NCBI RefSeq assembly: GCF_005780165.1
Contig: NZ_VAUV01000003.1
Coordinates: 1 to 64,000 of the forward strand
Direction: 5' to 3'
Source of the DNA: Phragmitibacter flavus
GTDB taxonomy: Bacteria > Verrucomicrobiota > Verrucomicrobiia > Verrucomicrobiales > Verrucomicrobiaceae
Length of the DNA: 64,000 bases
The notes beneath the pieces were generated by a model. It was not told the DNA's origin, ran no database searches, and was given only the letters and a program-made list of their open reading frames with translations. Shown here piece after piece: positions 16,413 to 27,148 of this stretch; position 1 is the first letter of the stretch; each line of letters begins with the position of its first letter. Made by a program: the position numbers and the translations under genes.

Positions 16413-19400
16413 TCAACGCAAGCCTTCGATAAACGTCAGCAAATCCGCCATCTCCTGTTCACTCATCCCCGCCTCCAAACCCTCCGGCATAAAGCTCGAT
16501 CCCGCCGCACTCACCCGCCTCACCTCGCTACGCGGAATCACCACCTCCGCCCCACCCATCAGCAACAACGTCATCCCGCTCGCCCCATCTTCCTTGATCA
16601 CGCCCGTCAACGTCTGCCCCTCCTTCGTCTCCACCACATAACCCACATACTGCGGTGCAACCTCACGCGCCGGATCCAAAATTGCCTCCATCAATCCCGC
16701 CCGACCGCGACCCTTTACCGTCACCAAATCCGGTCCCACCAACACGCCCAGTCCATCCGCCCGGTGACACGCAAAACACCGCTGCACAAACACCTCGCGC
16801 CCTTTCACTCCATCGCCCTTCAAATCCAGCGCCCCCTGAAATTTCGCCAACACACTCACCCGCGACGGTGGGATCACCTCCGCCAACACCTCCCGCGCCA
16901 AAGCCGCCAGAGTCTCATCCCGCTGCCCGATCAAACCCTGCACCTGCGAAGCCGACAACATCCCCGCCTTCAACCCCGATTCTCCATCCTTCATCGTTTC
17001 CAACAACACCCGCACCCACTCCGGCCTCTCCAGCAACACTCCCACCGCCGCCGCACGCCCCACGACATCATACCCCTGCCACTCCCTCAAAATCATCTCC
17101 GCCACTTCTGCATCCACATACCTTCCCAAAGCCCTCATCGCCGCCACCTGCAATGCCACTGGCCGCCCCTTCGTCAAACACCGTCCCAACACTTCCCCAC
17201 TACGCTCAAACCCATCCGCTCCCAATAACCCTACCGCTCCCACTCGTTCCTTCTCTCCGACCGACTCATCCATCACCACTTCCGCAGCCCGCCCAAAAAC
17301 ACCCGCCAAACTCCCGCCTTGATCACGCTCAAAAAGACTCGTCCCCGCGTGCTTCAATCCTTCCGACAACGCCCCAATCACCTCCGCATCCGCCCAACGC
17401 GACGCCACCAATTCCACCAGTTCCACCTGCCTCGCTTCATCCGCCCACGCAGCCACAATCCTTATCAAATCCGCCATCACCAACGCACCCCCGTCAACTT
17501 CCCCATCCTCGAACTCCACCAAAATTTTCGCCACCTGAGCAGGCCGTGCCGACAACACTGCCGAACGCACCCAATCATCCTCAAAATCTGCCACCAGCAG
17601 CTTCGCCATCTCCCGCGCATGCACCATCTCCCCACCCACCTCCGCCAAAGTAAACGCCGCCTGCATCCGCACCCGAGGTTTCTCATCCCGCAACGCCACC
17701 ACCACCCGTTCCACCACTCCAATCAAATCCTCACCCTCCGATTCCTCCGCCAATCGCAACGCCCTCTCCCGCACATGCTCACTCCCATCCTTCATCGCTT
17801 TCAACAACACCTCTGCCGACAACGCCCTCAAACCATCAAGAGCCGACAACGCGTGCAACCTCGCCACCTCACTTTGCGACACCCGCACCATCCGCTCCAG
17901 CAGCGGCACCGCCGTCCGATCCTGACGCTCATAAATCAACCTCGACGCCGTGTCCCGATGCCACCCATTCTCGTGCTCCAGCATCTCCACCAGTTCACTC
18001 ATCCCCAATCTCCCAACATCCACATTCGCACGCCTCGTCCATTCTCCACGCACCGGTGCCACCCTCCATAAACGCCCCCGATCCCGACCACTCGTCAAAT
18101 CCAGGTGCTTCTTGATCTCGTCCGGGATGCTCCACGGATGCTCAATCACCTCCCGATACATGTCACACGCATACAAACACCCATCCGGAGCATTCGCAAA
18201 ATTCACCATCCTCACCCACGTGTCCGTGCTTGCCGCAAACTCAACCCCCGTCTCATCCACCGGTCGACGCCCCACCAAACTCACCCCGTCCTCAGTGATC
18301 ACCTTGCGATGAATCAACGCACCTCCCGCATCTCCGGTAAAAGTATTGTTCACAAACTCCGACCCATAAGCATCCCCACGATAAACCGTCGTCCCCGTCG
18401 CCCCGGTAAAATAACCACTTACCCTTCCCCCGCCCTCCATCGCTCCCGGCACCACCCCGCTCACCCGCCAGCGGGTCCGCAAAATCCGCCACGGCTCATC
18501 CGGACTGATCCGAAACACCTCCGCCGCTCCACCATCCGCCGCGATGCTCGCCAAACTCCCGGGCATTTTGTAAAACGGATTCCGCGCCGCATACCGACCG
18601 TCATAAACATAAAACCGTAAGTGATCCGAGTTATTGCACACAAACCGCCGACCAAAATCATCATAACTCATCCCATACTGACCACCCCCGGGCTCCAACC
18701 CAAATTCATAAGTCAGTGGATCAAACCAGAAATCATGACCCGCTATTTCCAATTCCGGCAGATCCGGACGCTTCAAACATTTTAATTTACCCCGATTGCC
18801 GTTGCCCGACTGCACATGAATCCGGTTATCCGGCCCCCATTGCGGACAATTCGCCAACGCCTGCACATTCAGAATTTTTAACCCCACCCCAATCCCGGCA
18901 AACACCTTCTCCCGCACATCCGCACGCCCATCCCCATCCGTGTCCTTCAAAAACCAAATGTTCGGCGTCGCCACCACATAGATACCCCCCATCGCCGCAA
19001 TCACCCCCGTCGGCCATGGCAAATCATCTGCAAACACGCGGCTCGATTCATAAAATCCATCCCCATCCCGATCCTCCAACATCGACACCCGGCCCAGATG
19101 CGGCTTCTCATCCCGCTGCTCCGAATAATCAATCATCTCACAAACAAACATCCGCCCACGCTCGTCAAAACTCATCGCAATCGGCGACCTCACGCCTGGT
19201 TCATGCGCCACCAACTCCATCCGAAACCCGTCCTTCACCTTAAAAGTCCCCACCGCCTCTTTTGGCTCCACCGCAGGATATCGCCCCAGCTCTTTTCCCG
19301 GATCCACCTTTAACTCCCCCTTGGTCGCCCCATAAGCCTCCCGATAAGTCCTCACACTCCTGATCTCATCTGCAACCCCCAAATCGACACCTCCAAACAT

Positions 19401-19439
19401 CCAACCCATAAGGCATAACATCAATGTTCTCATCAGCAT
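16413..19439 (-). CDS. PVC-type haem-binding CxxCH protein with HEAT-like repeats
   Basis: A 1008-aa secreted protein. After a signal peptide comes a membrane-bound-dehydrogenase-like beta-propeller (VKDGFRMELVAHEPGVRSP, GRMFVCEMIDYSEQ, DRDGDGFYESS, KDTDGDGRADVREKVF), then alpha-helical HEAT-like repeats (about residues 480-860), then a c-type cytochrome segment with CFACH at 888-892 (haem ligation) and a final domain with GQTLTGVIKEDG. This order is typical of PVC-type haem proteins in Verrucomicrobiota and Planctomycetota, thought to oxidise sugars or related compounds. The reaction is not established. It begins 7 bp after the ceramidase-like gene stop, so the two form one operon. Confidence 0.9.
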   Translation of the reverse strand: MLMRTLMLCLMGWMFGGVDLGVADEIRSVRTYREAYGATKGELKVDPGKELGRYPAVEPKEAVGTFKVKDGFRMELVAHEPGVRSPIAMSFDERGRMFVCEMIDYSEQRDEKPHLGRVSMLEDRDGDGFYESSRVFADDLPWPTGVIAAMGGIYVVATPNIWFLKDTDGDGRADVREKVFAGIGVGLKILNVQALANCPQWGPDNRIHVQSGNGNRGKLKCLKRPDLPELEIAGHDFWFDPLTYEFGLEPGGGQYGMSYDDFGRRFVCNNSDHLRFYVYDGRYAARNPFYKMPGSLASIAADGGAAEVFRISPDEPWRILRTRWRVSGVVPGAMEGGGRVSGYFTGATGTTVYRGDAYGSEFVNNTFTGDAGGALIHRKVITEDGVSLVGRRPVDETGVEFAASTDTWVRMVNFANAPDGCLYACDMYREVIEHPWSIPDEIKKHLDLTSGRDRGRLWRVAPVRGEWTRRANVDVGRLGMSELVEMLEHENGWHRDTASRLIYERQDRTAVPLLERMVRVSQSEVARLHALSALDGLRALSAEVLLKAMKDGSEHVRERALRLAEESEGEDLIGVVERVVVALRDEKPRVRMQAAFTLAEVGGEMVHAREMAKLLVADFEDDWVRSAVLSARPAQVAKILVEFEDGEVDGGALVMADLIRIVAAWADEARQVELVELVASRWADAEVIGALSEGLKHAGTSLFERDQGGSLAGVFGRAAEVVMDESVGEKERVGAVGLLGADGFERSGEVLGRCLTKGRPVALQVAAMRALGRYVDAEVAEMILREWQGYDVVGRAAAVGVLLERPEWVRVLLETMKDGESGLKAGMLSASQVQGLIGQRDETLAALAREVLAEVIPPSRVSVLAKFQGALDLKGDGVKGREVFVQRCFACHRADGLGVLVGPDLVTVKGRGRAGLMEAILDPAREVAPQYVGYVVETKEGQTLTGVIKEDGASGMTLLLMGGAEVVIPRSEVRRVSAAGSSFMPEGLEAGMSEQEMADLLTFIEGLR

Positions 19440-19446
19440 CCCTCCG

Positions 19447-20805
19447 CTAAGGTTTACCCAACAGTTTTTTCATGACTCCCATCACCTTCTCCTCCGCCTC
19501 AGGCCCCACATTGCTGACATCATCCCGCGTCTCATAACCTCCCTCCGCATAAGATCGGGCCAATCCAATATAAGTCGGACCATAGTCCCCGTAAGCCGCC
19601 ATCGCCACCTTTAGATCCGGCCGCATCGCCTTCGCCGCCAGCTGATACTCCACAAACAACTCACCCGGCATGTGCAACACCCGCGCTGAACCCACCCTCA
19701 AACAAGGCACCGAAATGCCCTCTCCTTTCTGACACCGCCTCAACCAGGCCAGTCGCGATGCCCCATGCAACAAAGCCAGTCCCTTCTCGGTCATCATATC
19801 GGCCTTCAACGCCTCCTCCCGAATGTGCTCCGCTGCATCCAACTTCAGCGACTCATTCTCCCAGCCGACATCCTCCACACCAATCGCCGTCTTTTCCGTC
19901 GCCTCCCACGCCCGCTTCATCCCGTCCGCCAGCCGCTGCGCCAGAATCACCCGGTTCTCAAAATTCCCATCGTTGTATTTGCCCGCTCCGACATTGCCAC
20001 CCGCACCGTTGAAATGCACCTGCAACGCCGCCGGCACTGACTGACCACGCATGAATCGCGCAATCCCCGGAAAGTCCGGACTCGCCATTCCTGTCCGATA
20101 ATAACTCTGCGGATGACACGCATAATAACTCAACACCGCCAGCGGCTTCTCCCCATTCCAAAAACTCAGCACACTCACCACCGGATCAATCACTCCCTCC
20201 GGCTCCGCCCGCAGCGCCACATCCTTCGTCGTCGTCAAACGAATCGCCCGAATCCTACCCCCGGGCCCCATCAAGCGCCGACTTGATGCAACCTCCCTCA
20301 CTTCCGCCTCCCCCCAGCCCATGTGCGACACCAACACCGCCTTTCCCACCGCTACCTCAACCGCCACCGCCGCACGCGTGATCACCTCCCTCGCAAAGGC
20401 CCCATCCCAAGCCCCCGTCGGCTGCTCCGCTTCTTTCAATATCTGTTCCGCACTGAAATCACAACGCGGCGCATCATGCTGATGCAACGCATGCAACGCC
20501 ACCCGATCTGCATCTGTCCCCGCCGCCTTTGCCAAAGCCTCCCGAAAAACCCGATGCCCATCGTTGCCTATCCCAATCCAATCCACCGCACACAACACAA
20601 TCGGCCGCTCCATCCCCATCAACACCACTCCCCGACAACTCAGCTCCAACTCACCCACCGCCTTCACCGGATCATAGGCCATCTGCTCCCCCACCCCCGG
20701 TGTCGCATCCACCTGAAAAGTCGCCAGTCGCAACCCCTCCGCATTCGCCATCGACCCGCCGCCGCAAACAACGAAACACAGCACCAATCGGATCAGGAAT
20801 CTCAT
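19447..20805 (-). CDS. Neutral/alkaline ceramidase-like secreted protein
   Basis: A 452-aa protein with a signal peptide ([20 protein letters not shown]...). The mature protein reads [16 protein letters not shown] and [13 protein letters not shown], followed by ACHPQSYY and [22 protein letters not shown]; these resemble the neutral/alkaline ceramidase N-terminal domain, whose zinc site uses His residues in HxHD and ACHP motifs. In PVC genomes such proteins are common and their substrates are mostly unknown. The ATG at 20805 is preferred to the frame start at 20832. The PVC haem protein gene follows 7 bp downstream. Confidence 0.75.
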   Translation of the reverse strand: MRFLIRLVLCFVVCGGGSMANAEGLRLATFQVDATPGVGEQMAYDPVKAVGELELSCRGVVLMGMERPIVLCAVDWIGIGNDGHRVFREALAKAAGTDADRVALHALHQHDAPRCDFSAEQILKEAEQPTGAWDGAFAREVITRAAVAVEVAVGKAVLVSHMGWGEAEVREVASSRRLMGPGGRIRAIRLTTTKDVALRAEPEGVIDPVVSVLSFWNGEKPLAVLSYYACHPQSYYRTGMASPDFPGIARFMRGQSVPAALQVHFNGAGGNVGAGKYNDGNFENRVILAQRLADGMKRAWEATEKTAIGVEDVGWENESLKLDAAEHIREEALKADMMTEKGLALLHGASRLAWLRRCQKGEGISVPCLRVGSARVLHMPGELFVEYQLAAKAMRPDLKVAMAAYGDYGPTYIGLARSYAEGGYETRDDVSNVGPEAEEKVMGVMKKLLGKP

Positions 20806-20922
20806 GCGCAAAAGAACCAGGAGTGAAATCATTCACCCACCAATACACCCGCCCATTCCCGAAACTTCAGCGGAATCCGTCCAAAAAAATACCAATTTTT
20901 ATCCACCCACCGATCATCACCT

Positions 20923-23541
20923 TCATCTCTTCACTTCCAGCGCCTGATCAATCTTGAACAACACATGCGCAAAATGCGCCTCATTCGGCCCCGCAACTTT
21001 TCCCGCCTGCTCGCGAATCCCCCGCAACTGCGCCAACGCCACTGACCGCACCGCCTGCATGTGTTTTGTCCCTTTCAAAATCCCAATCAACCGGTCCACA
21101 TAATCCAATTGCAAATTCTGCCGGATCGTGCTGATCGCCGCCCCTTCGGCCTCGCCACTCATCACCGCCTTGGTCAAGTCCGCCATCATCAACTCCACCG
21201 GATATTCATTCCCCAACAGCCCACTTTCCACCATCCGGTTCTGCGTGTTCGAATGCATCAAATGCTCCAGCAAACGCTGCTGAATTTTCAACACCCGCTC
21301 ATGCGGTTTCGGATTTTCGCTCTCCTTAAAAAATTCAAACCCGCGACGCTGCTGCTGGAGATGACTCAACAATTCCCCCGACATCGGCCACGCATCCGGC
21401 GCAAACGCAAACTTCGCCAACGCCTGCATCGCCGCCACCTGAGTTTTCCCCTCCACCGGTCGCAATGGCAAAGAACCCTTCTCCTTCACCTGACCGGGAA
21501 TCGCCCGCTCCACATACATGCCGCCGACATAACGTGAGATCGTCGTCAACGCATACCCCTGATCCGTCGTCAGCGACAGATACGCATTGGTCAACTCCTG
21601 CCAGCTTGGCTCATCACTCGAAAAACGTTCCATCAATTTCCCATTCGCCTCCCTCACCAATCCAATGCGCTGCACCGCATAACCAATCGGATCACTGCTC
21701 ATGTCTCCAATCATCGCCCGAGGATCAATCGCCTTGCCCGGATCACGCATGTCATCCGCATCATTGCCAAACATCAATTGCGGCTCATGACTCCGACCCG
21801 CCAACGCCGCCAGTCGCTTCACTTCGTCCTCCCGATTCGGCAATGCCTGACTGTAACCAAAATCAATCGCCCAGTCATCATAGGGACCCGGATTGGTAAT
21901 GTAATACTGCCCCTGCCGCTCCTTGTCCGGCCCCAGGTTCATTGGCATGTAATCCATTACCGATCCCGTCAATCCCGTGCGCTCCGTTAAGGCCCGGTCA
22001 TTCACCTCCTTCAATCCATGCAAATGGCTCGCTTTAAAATTGTGATTCAACCCCAGCGTATGCCCGATCTCATGGAGCACCAGCATCGTCAAAGCCTCCT
22101 TCATCATCTTGTCCATCTCCACCTCATCCGCTGCACGCAGGCGAAGCATTTGCTGACCAAACATCACCCCCTGATGCACATGCAAACCCGCCTCACAACA
22201 CACGCCCGATGCATCATGTCCATGGTCCCCCGATGACTTAGGCAGCCCCGCCTCGCTCCATAACTTCCTCGCAAACAAACGATTCTTCACAAACACAAAC
22301 TCCAGCATGATGTCCGCCCCAAGAATCTGCCCGGTGCGCGGATTCACAAAGCTCGGACCATATCCCCCAAACGGCGGATTCGGCGACGAGGTCCAGCGCA
22401 GCACATTGTAGCGAATGTCCCCCGCATCCCAATCCGCATCATCCGGCTGTTGTTTGATCACAATCACGTCCTTCAATCCAATCTTCTCGAACGACTTGTT
22501 CCACTGCAAAGCCGCCGAGCGAATGGTATCTCGAAACTCCATTGGCGTGGTGTTCTCCATCCACCACACAATCGGTTCACGAGGTTCGCTCAATGCCGCC
22601 GCCGGATCTTTTTTTCGCAAATCCCAACGATGAATCACATCCCTCCACGGTGTCGCTTCGGTCGAAGTCTGATCGGTGATCTTGGTCGCGAAATAGCCAA
22701 TTCGCGCATCATCAAAACGCGGTTCATAATCATTCTTCGGCATCTCAATCAATGAATGCTGCACCGTCACACTGATTGCCCGCCGGTCGGCAAACTCCCC
22801 ATCGACCCGCTCATCATCACCATCCTTCGAAGCGGGTGGCAACGGGGTATCATAAACATACTCGACCTTGATCGCCGTGTTCTGCGGGTAGTTCTTGATC
22901 GACGTGATCTTCGTCTTCGAATCGGATAACTTGCCCAACAACGAATCCTTCCCCTCCTTCACCGACGGCTTCACCTGAAGCAGCGTTTCCTTGAGAAACA
23001 GATTGCCTCCTTCAATCAACACCCCCTTGTCATCTTCCGCCACAATCGGCTCGACCGCCAGCAGTGCATGACTGGTGTTTGCCTCCGCCGCGCGCGCCAG
23101 CGGATGCGACGGATCAAAGTAAAACGCCGTGTTCTGTCGGGTGAACTCCACCTTCCCGAAATGACGCGAAATCTTGATGATACTCTGATCCCCAAACCGC
23201 CCGCGAAAACTTCCGGCAGCCACCACGCCATCTTCTTCGTGACTGAAATAAATGAACTCCCTGCCCAATTGTTCCTTCGTCACATAAAGATAAACCGTTC
23301 CTTTTTCCCGGTCACGCCACACCCTCATCAACCCAGGAAACTCCTCACAATCCTTGATCACCTCAGCGACCGTCTTTTTCTTTTTTTTGTCGTCTTTTTC
23401 CTCATCCTCAACTTTCTTCTCCTCCACCTTCTTCTGACCAGCGGACTCATCAGCCACGGGCGCTTTGTCATCCTCGCCCAAAACAAGACCTGACACCGAC
23501 ATTAACACAAATACCGGCAGGAAGAGGGCGGCGCGAATCAT
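20923..23541 (-). CDS. Zinc-dependent metalloprotease (DUF5117/DUF4953-like)
   Basis: An 872-aa secreted protein with a signal peptide (to about VLGEDDK) and a Lys/Glu-rich linker, then a DUF5117-like N-terminal region and a catalytic domain with HEIGHTLGLNHNF at about 489-501, the extended HExxHxxGxxH zinc motif of metzincins, plus MDYMPMN as a likely Met-turn. C-terminal helical segments follow. Predicted to act outside the cytoplasm as a peptidase, but substrates are unknown. It is on the same strand as the ceramidase-like gene; 117 bp separate its stop codon from that gene's start, so read-through is possible. Confidence 0.88.
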   Translation of the reverse strand: MIRAALFLPVFVLMSVSGLVLGEDDKAPVADESAGQKKVEEKKVEDEEKDDKKKKKTVAEVIKDCEEFPGLMRVWRDREKGTVYLYVTKEQLGREFIYFSHEEDGVVAAGSFRGRFGDQSIIKISRHFGKVEFTRQNTAFYFDPSHPLARAAEANTSHALLAVEPIVAEDDKGVLIEGGNLFLKETLLQVKPSVKEGKDSLLGKLSDSKTKITSIKNYPQNTAIKVEYVYDTPLPPASKDGDDERVDGEFADRRAISVTVQHSLIEMPKNDYEPRFDDARIGYFATKITDQTSTEATPWRDVIHRWDLRKKDPAAALSEPREPIVWWMENTTPMEFRDTIRSAALQWNKSFEKIGLKDVIVIKQQPDDADWDAGDIRYNVLRWTSSPNPPFGGYGPSFVNPRTGQILGADIMLEFVFVKNRLFARKLWSEAGLPKSSGDHGHDASGVCCEAGLHVHQGVMFGQQMLRLRAADEVEMDKMMKEALTMLVLHEIGHTLGLNHNFKASHLHGLKEVNDRALTERTGLTGSVMDYMPMNLGPDKERQGQYYITNPGPYDDWAIDFGYSQALPNREDEVKRLAALAGRSHEPQLMFGNDADDMRDPGKAIDPRAMIGDMSSDPIGYAVQRIGLVREANGKLMERFSSDEPSWQELTNAYLSLTTDQGYALTTISRYVGGMYVERAIPGQVKEKGSLPLRPVEGKTQVAAMQALAKFAFAPDAWPMSGELLSHLQQQRRGFEFFKESENPKPHERVLKIQQRLLEHLMHSNTQNRMVESGLLGNEYPVELMMADLTKAVMSGEAEGAAISTIRQNLQLDYVDRLIGILKGTKHMQAVRSVALAQLRGIREQAGKVAGPNEAHFAHVLFKIDQALEVKR

Positions 23542-23691
23542 AGGGATCGAAAAATACCCGAACGGACAAAAAGACGCGAATCAATTCCGTGAAATTGTGG
23601 AAAAAATCACAGGCTATGGGTCGCCCCGTGGGGCTCTGCCCACCAATATCGCTTGTCCCTTTGCGAAATCTGCCGATAGGAAGATCCTGAT

Positions 23692-24357
23692 ATGGAATAC
23701 CACGTCGGACGCAACAACCAGCAACTTGGCCAATTCACCGAAGAAGCCATTCGCGAAGGACTCTTCAACGGCCAATTCCTCAAGACCGACCTCGTTTGGA
23801 CCGAAGGAATGGAGGGCTGGAAACCCGTCGCTGAAGTGCTGGCCATCGAGAGCGAAAGTCCCGCATCCGCCCTTCCTCCTCCTCCGCCGCCGTTGGAAAC
23901 GTTCTCCGAATCCCCTTCCTCCTCCACCGCTCTTCCGCCTGCGGTTCCGCCATCCTACTCCTCCGGTGCCGCACCCACCTCCAACTTCCCTACCCTCGCA
24001 GTCGGCAAACCTACTTCCGGACTGGCCATCGCCAGCCTCATCCTCGGCATCACCAGCCTGCCCACCACCTTCTGCTATCTCGGACTCTTCATTGGCATCG
24101 CCGGCATCATCTGCGGCCACATCGCCTCCGGTGCCATCAAACGCTCCAATGGCACCATCGACGGAAAAGGCATCGCCCTCGCAGGACTGATCCTCAGCTA
24201 CATCGGCACTCTTATCAGTCTGCTGTTCATCGCCATCGTCGCTTTCGCCATCATCGTGGCAGACTCCGACAATTCCTCCACCAAAGTGGCCATCCCCGAA
24301 GGCTGGCCAACTCACGCCGACACCACCCCTTCCGAAGGCACGGACGTCAATCCCTAG
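23692..24357 (+). CDS. GYF_2 and DUF4190 domain membrane protein
   Basis: A 221-aa protein with an N-terminal GYF_2 domain (about residues 1-50: YHVGRNNQQLGQFTEEAIREGL and VWTEGMEGWKPVAEV), a proline/serine linker (55-100) and a DUF4190 region with two to three hydrophobic segments (SGLAIASLILGITSL, GLFIGIAGIICGHIA, GIALAGLILSYIGTLISLLFIAIVAF). The GYF part probably binds a proline-rich peptide on the cytoplasmic side. The function is unknown. It is divergent from the metalloprotease gene. Confidence 0.85.
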   Translation: MEYHVGRNNQQLGQFTEEAIREGLFNGQFLKTDLVWTEGMEGWKPVAEVLAIESESPASALPPPPPPLETFSESPSSSTALPPAVPPSYSSGAAPTSNFPTLAVGKPTSGLAIASLILGITSLPTTFCYLGLFIGIAGIICGHIASGAIKRSNGTIDGKGIALAGLILSYIGTLISLLFIAIVAFAIIVADSDNSSTKVAIPEGWPTHADTTPSEGTDVNP

Positions 24358-24371
24358 CTTAGGCCTTGGTC

Positions 24372-24773
24372 CTAAGCCGCAAAACTTTCCCCACAGGAGC
24401 AGGTCACCACTGCATTCGGATTCTTCACTTTGAATCCGCCGCTCTGCAAATCGTCGCTGTAATCCAGCTCACTGCCGGAAACAAACAACGCACTTTTCGG
24501 ATCAATCACCACCCGCACCTCGGCGGAAACCACCATGATGTCGCGGTTCGCCGGGCCATCCACCAGGTCCATCTTGTATTGCAATCCCGAGCATCCACCA
24601 CCGATCACCTTGATGCGCAATGCCCCATGCTCCGCACGCCCCTGCTTTTTCAAAAGCCCAAGCAGCCGGTTCGAGGCATTCGGCAACACCTTGATCAGCT
24701 TCTCATTGCCAAGCTTGTAGGTCGGTGCGGGGGCCGTGGGTGCAGATTCAGTCACCCCCCAACGTTCGGTCAT
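24372..24773 (-). CDS. A-type iron-sulfur cluster carrier (IscA/ErpA/HesB family)
   Basis: A 133-aa protein carrying the three cysteines of A-type carriers: Cys61 in GGGCSGLQY, and Cys125 and Cys127 in TCSCGESF. The family binds a 2Fe-2S or 4Fe-4S cluster and hands it to target enzymes. The ATG at 24773 is chosen; the frame continues upstream through a heptanucleotide repeat that would code for FLVLGSW copies, which is clearly not coding. An unusual 20-residue Ala/Pro/Thr leader precedes the domain. It is not next to other isc or suf genes. Confidence 0.85.
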   Translation of the reverse strand: MTERWGVTESAPTAPAPTYKLGNEKLIKVLPNASNRLLGLLKKQGRAEHGALRIKVIGGGCSGLQYKMDLVDGPANRDIMVVSAEVRVVIDPKSALFVSGSELDYSDDLQSGGFKVKNPNAVVTCSCGESFAA

Positions 24774-24803
24774 TTCGCCGCGATGCAAGGAGGAATTGCC
24801 CCG

Positions 24804-24879
24804 AAGAACCAAGAACCAAGAACCAAGAACCAAGAACCAAGAACCAAGAACCAAGAACCAAGAACCAAGAACCAAGAAC
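24804..24879. repeat. Heptanucleotide tandem repeat (AAGAACC, about 11 copies)
   Basis: Ten perfect copies of AAGAACC and a partial one, between the start of the Fe-S carrier gene and the end of the helicase gene. Being seven bases long, the unit cycles through all frames and creates a spurious FLVLGSW-repeat ORF on the minus strand. Confidence 0.95.
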
Positions 24880-24885
24880 AAGACC

Positions 24886-26895
24886 TTACCCCCCCTCCAG
24901 CATCTCCTTCCGCAATTTCGCAAAATAATCCAGCGCATCGTCTGGCTCGATCTCCTCCTTCATGAACGCCGCATGGTCAAACTCCTCCAAATAAGTCCGG
25001 TCCAGCTCCTTCAAAAAGCTGCTCGGCATGCACGTCTGCTTTTGACCCCACTTCATCCGATACCGCACGTAACTCAGCGTCAGTCGGCGCTTCGCCCGCG
25101 TGATCCCCACATAAAAAAGCCGCCGCTCCTCGTCCTTGCGATTCTCATCAATCGAACGCTTGTGCGGCAAAATCCCCTCCTCCAGCCCTGGAAGATACAC
25201 CACCGGAAACTCCAGCCCCTTCGCCGCATGCATGGTGATCAAACACACCCCCGTCTTCTTCTCGATGTCATCCTTGTCCTCCCGATCATCATTCAAACTG
25301 ATCTCATCCAAAAACGCCTGCATGCCATCACCCCTCCGACGCGCGTCAAACCCATGCAATGCATCAATCGTCATTTTCATCCCGTTCTCCGCCACCGCCG
25401 AATCATCCGGCTCCTTCGCCCCCTTGCGCAAATGATCCACATAAGCAATCTCATGCAAAAACCGCTCCGCCATCACCCCATACGCCGTTGAATTCGTCCG
25501 CGCCATGTCGCCATACCTATCCATCATCTCAATGAACTCCAGCAACGGCGTCTTCGTTCTTTCCGACAACAGCGCCTGAAACTCCGGATCCTTCATCGCC
25601 ACAAAAACGCTGCACCCATTGTCAATCGAATGCTGCCGCGCCAGCTGCGCCGTGCTGTTGCCAATTCCCCGCGTCGGCGTGTTCAGAATCCGCAGCAGAC
25701 TCGTGTCCTCATCCGGGTTCACCATCACCGTCAAATACGCGATGATGTCCTTCACCTCGCGACGATCAAAAAAGCTGCGCGCGCCAATGATCCGATACGG
25801 AATCTTCCTCTTGCGAAACTCCCCCTCCAGCACCCGGCTTTGTTCATTGGTCCGAAACAGCACCGCCATGTCATCCCATGTATCCCCCTTCTTCGTCTGC
25901 AGCTCAATCATCTCATCCGCAATGATGCGCGCCTCCTCCTTCTCATCCTCCACGATCACCATCCGCACCGGTTCATGCCCCGGATTTTTGCTCCACAAAT
26001 TCTTCCCACGCCGACCCAGGTTGTGTTTGATCAGACTGTTCGCCGTATGCAGAATCGCCGTCGTGCTCCGGTAATTTTCCTCCAGCTTGATCACCGTCGC
26101 CCCCGGGAAAAACGACTCATAATCATTGATGTTCGTGATGTCCGCCCCGCGCCAGCCATAAATGCTCTGGTCATCATCCCCCACCACGCAAATGTTGTGT
26201 GGCGGCCCCACCAGCGCCCGCAACAACCTCATTTGCAGCGTGTTCGTGTCCTGGAACTCATCCACCATCACGAATTTGTATTTTTGCCGCACCTCCTCGC
26301 GCACCTCATCATGCTGCTCCAGCAACTCCACCGCATAAAGCAGCAAATCATCAAAATCCATCGCGTTCAACGACCTCAAATCATCCCCATACTGCTGCAT
26401 CACCGCCGCATCCAGATCCCGCTCCGGATTCCCCAAGGTCGACCCATCATTCTTCGCCTTGCTGATCCGCATCAACGCCATCGACGGATCCAACGTCTCC
26501 TCCTTCGTCAACAACCTCCCTAAAATCTTCTTCACCAGCCCCTGCTGCTCTCCCTGACTGTAGATCACGAAATTCTTTTTATACCCGATCTTCTCCGCAT
26601 AAACCCGCAGCAACCGCATACAAAACGCATGGAAAGTCCCCAGCGTGATGTGTTTGCTCTTCGCCGCCCCCAGCATCTCCCCCACCCGCTCGCGCATCTC
26701 ATTCGCCGCCTTGTTGGTGAACGTCACCGCCAGAATATTCGCAGGAGAAATCCCCTCCTCCACCATGTAGCGAATCCGCATCGTGATCACCCGCGTCTTC
26801 CCCGTCCCCGCCCCCGCCAGGATCAACACCGGACCATGAATCGTCTTCACCGCCTCACGCTGCTGCACATTCAGAAGAGAATAATCAAACGCCAT
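24886..26895 (-). CDS. UvrD/Rep/PcrA-family ATP-dependent DNA helicase
   Basis: A 669-aa superfamily 1A helicase. Walker A GAGTGKT is at 28-34, TFTNKAANEMRERV is motif Ia, DEFQDTN near 220 is motif II, DDDQSIYGWRGA motif III, ENYRST motif IV, TMHAAKGLEFPVVY motif V and VGITRAKRRL motif VI. The layout and wording are closest to E. coli Rep, slightly shorter. It would unwind DNA with 3'-5' polarity in replication restart or repair. It is a single gene; its start at 26895 has no obvious Shine-Dalgarno site. The stop lies seven bases from the heptanucleotide repeat. Confidence 0.93.
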   Translation of the reverse strand: MAFDYSLLNVQQREAVKTIHGPVLILAGAGTGKTRVITMRIRYMVEEGISPANILAVTFTNKAANEMRERVGEMLGAAKSKHITLGTFHAFCMRLLRVYAEKIGYKKNFVIYSQGEQQGLVKKILGRLLTKEETLDPSMALMRISKAKNDGSTLGNPERDLDAAVMQQYGDDLRSLNAMDFDDLLLYAVELLEQHDEVREEVRQKYKFVMVDEFQDTNTLQMRLLRALVGPPHNICVVGDDDQSIYGWRGADITNINDYESFFPGATVIKLEENYRSTTAILHTANSLIKHNLGRRGKNLWSKNPGHEPVRMVIVEDEKEEARIIADEMIELQTKKGDTWDDMAVLFRTNEQSRVLEGEFRKRKIPYRIIGARSFFDRREVKDIIAYLTVMVNPDEDTSLLRILNTPTRGIGNSTAQLARQHSIDNGCSVFVAMKDPEFQALLSERTKTPLLEFIEMMDRYGDMARTNSTAYGVMAERFLHEIAYVDHLRKGAKEPDDSAVAENGMKMTIDALHGFDARRRGDGMQAFLDEISLNDDREDKDDIEKKTGVCLITMHAAKGLEFPVVYLPGLEEGILPHKRSIDENRKDEERRLFYVGITRAKRRLTLSYVRYRMKWGQKQTCMPSSFLKELDRTYLEEFDHAAFMKEEIEPDDALDYFAKLRKEMLEGG

Positions 26896-27103
26896 AATAG
26901 ATCAGAACAATCAGGCCGCCCACAATGTCCCGACTCCGTCCCGACTCAAGCAGCAATTCATCCCTCATTCCCGCCAGCCCCCATCTGGAACAAGACAGTC
27001 GGCACCCGGGATCGCGCAAGCTGCATTCGAAAGACAACGTGCACCACCCGGACCGCCACGTGCAGCGTCCCGAAAGCCCCATTCGCCAACCGGGAAGCTT
27101 TTG

Positions 27104-27148
27104 CAGACGAACCATCGGCCCCCCATGGAGTTCCGACGTGTTGTCGGA
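27104..27148. repeat. Degenerate copy of a palindromic dispersed element
   Basis: CCATGGAG followed by CCGACGTGTTGTCGG (27133-27147) matches the intact element at 36743-36786, but the left arm has decayed. Two copies in one window indicate a dispersed family. Confidence 0.6.

Noticed and set aside
24774-24938. N-terminal extension of the Fe-S carrier with FLVLGSW repeats
   Set aside because: It is encoded by the AAGAACC tandem array; the domain is complete from the ATG at 24773.
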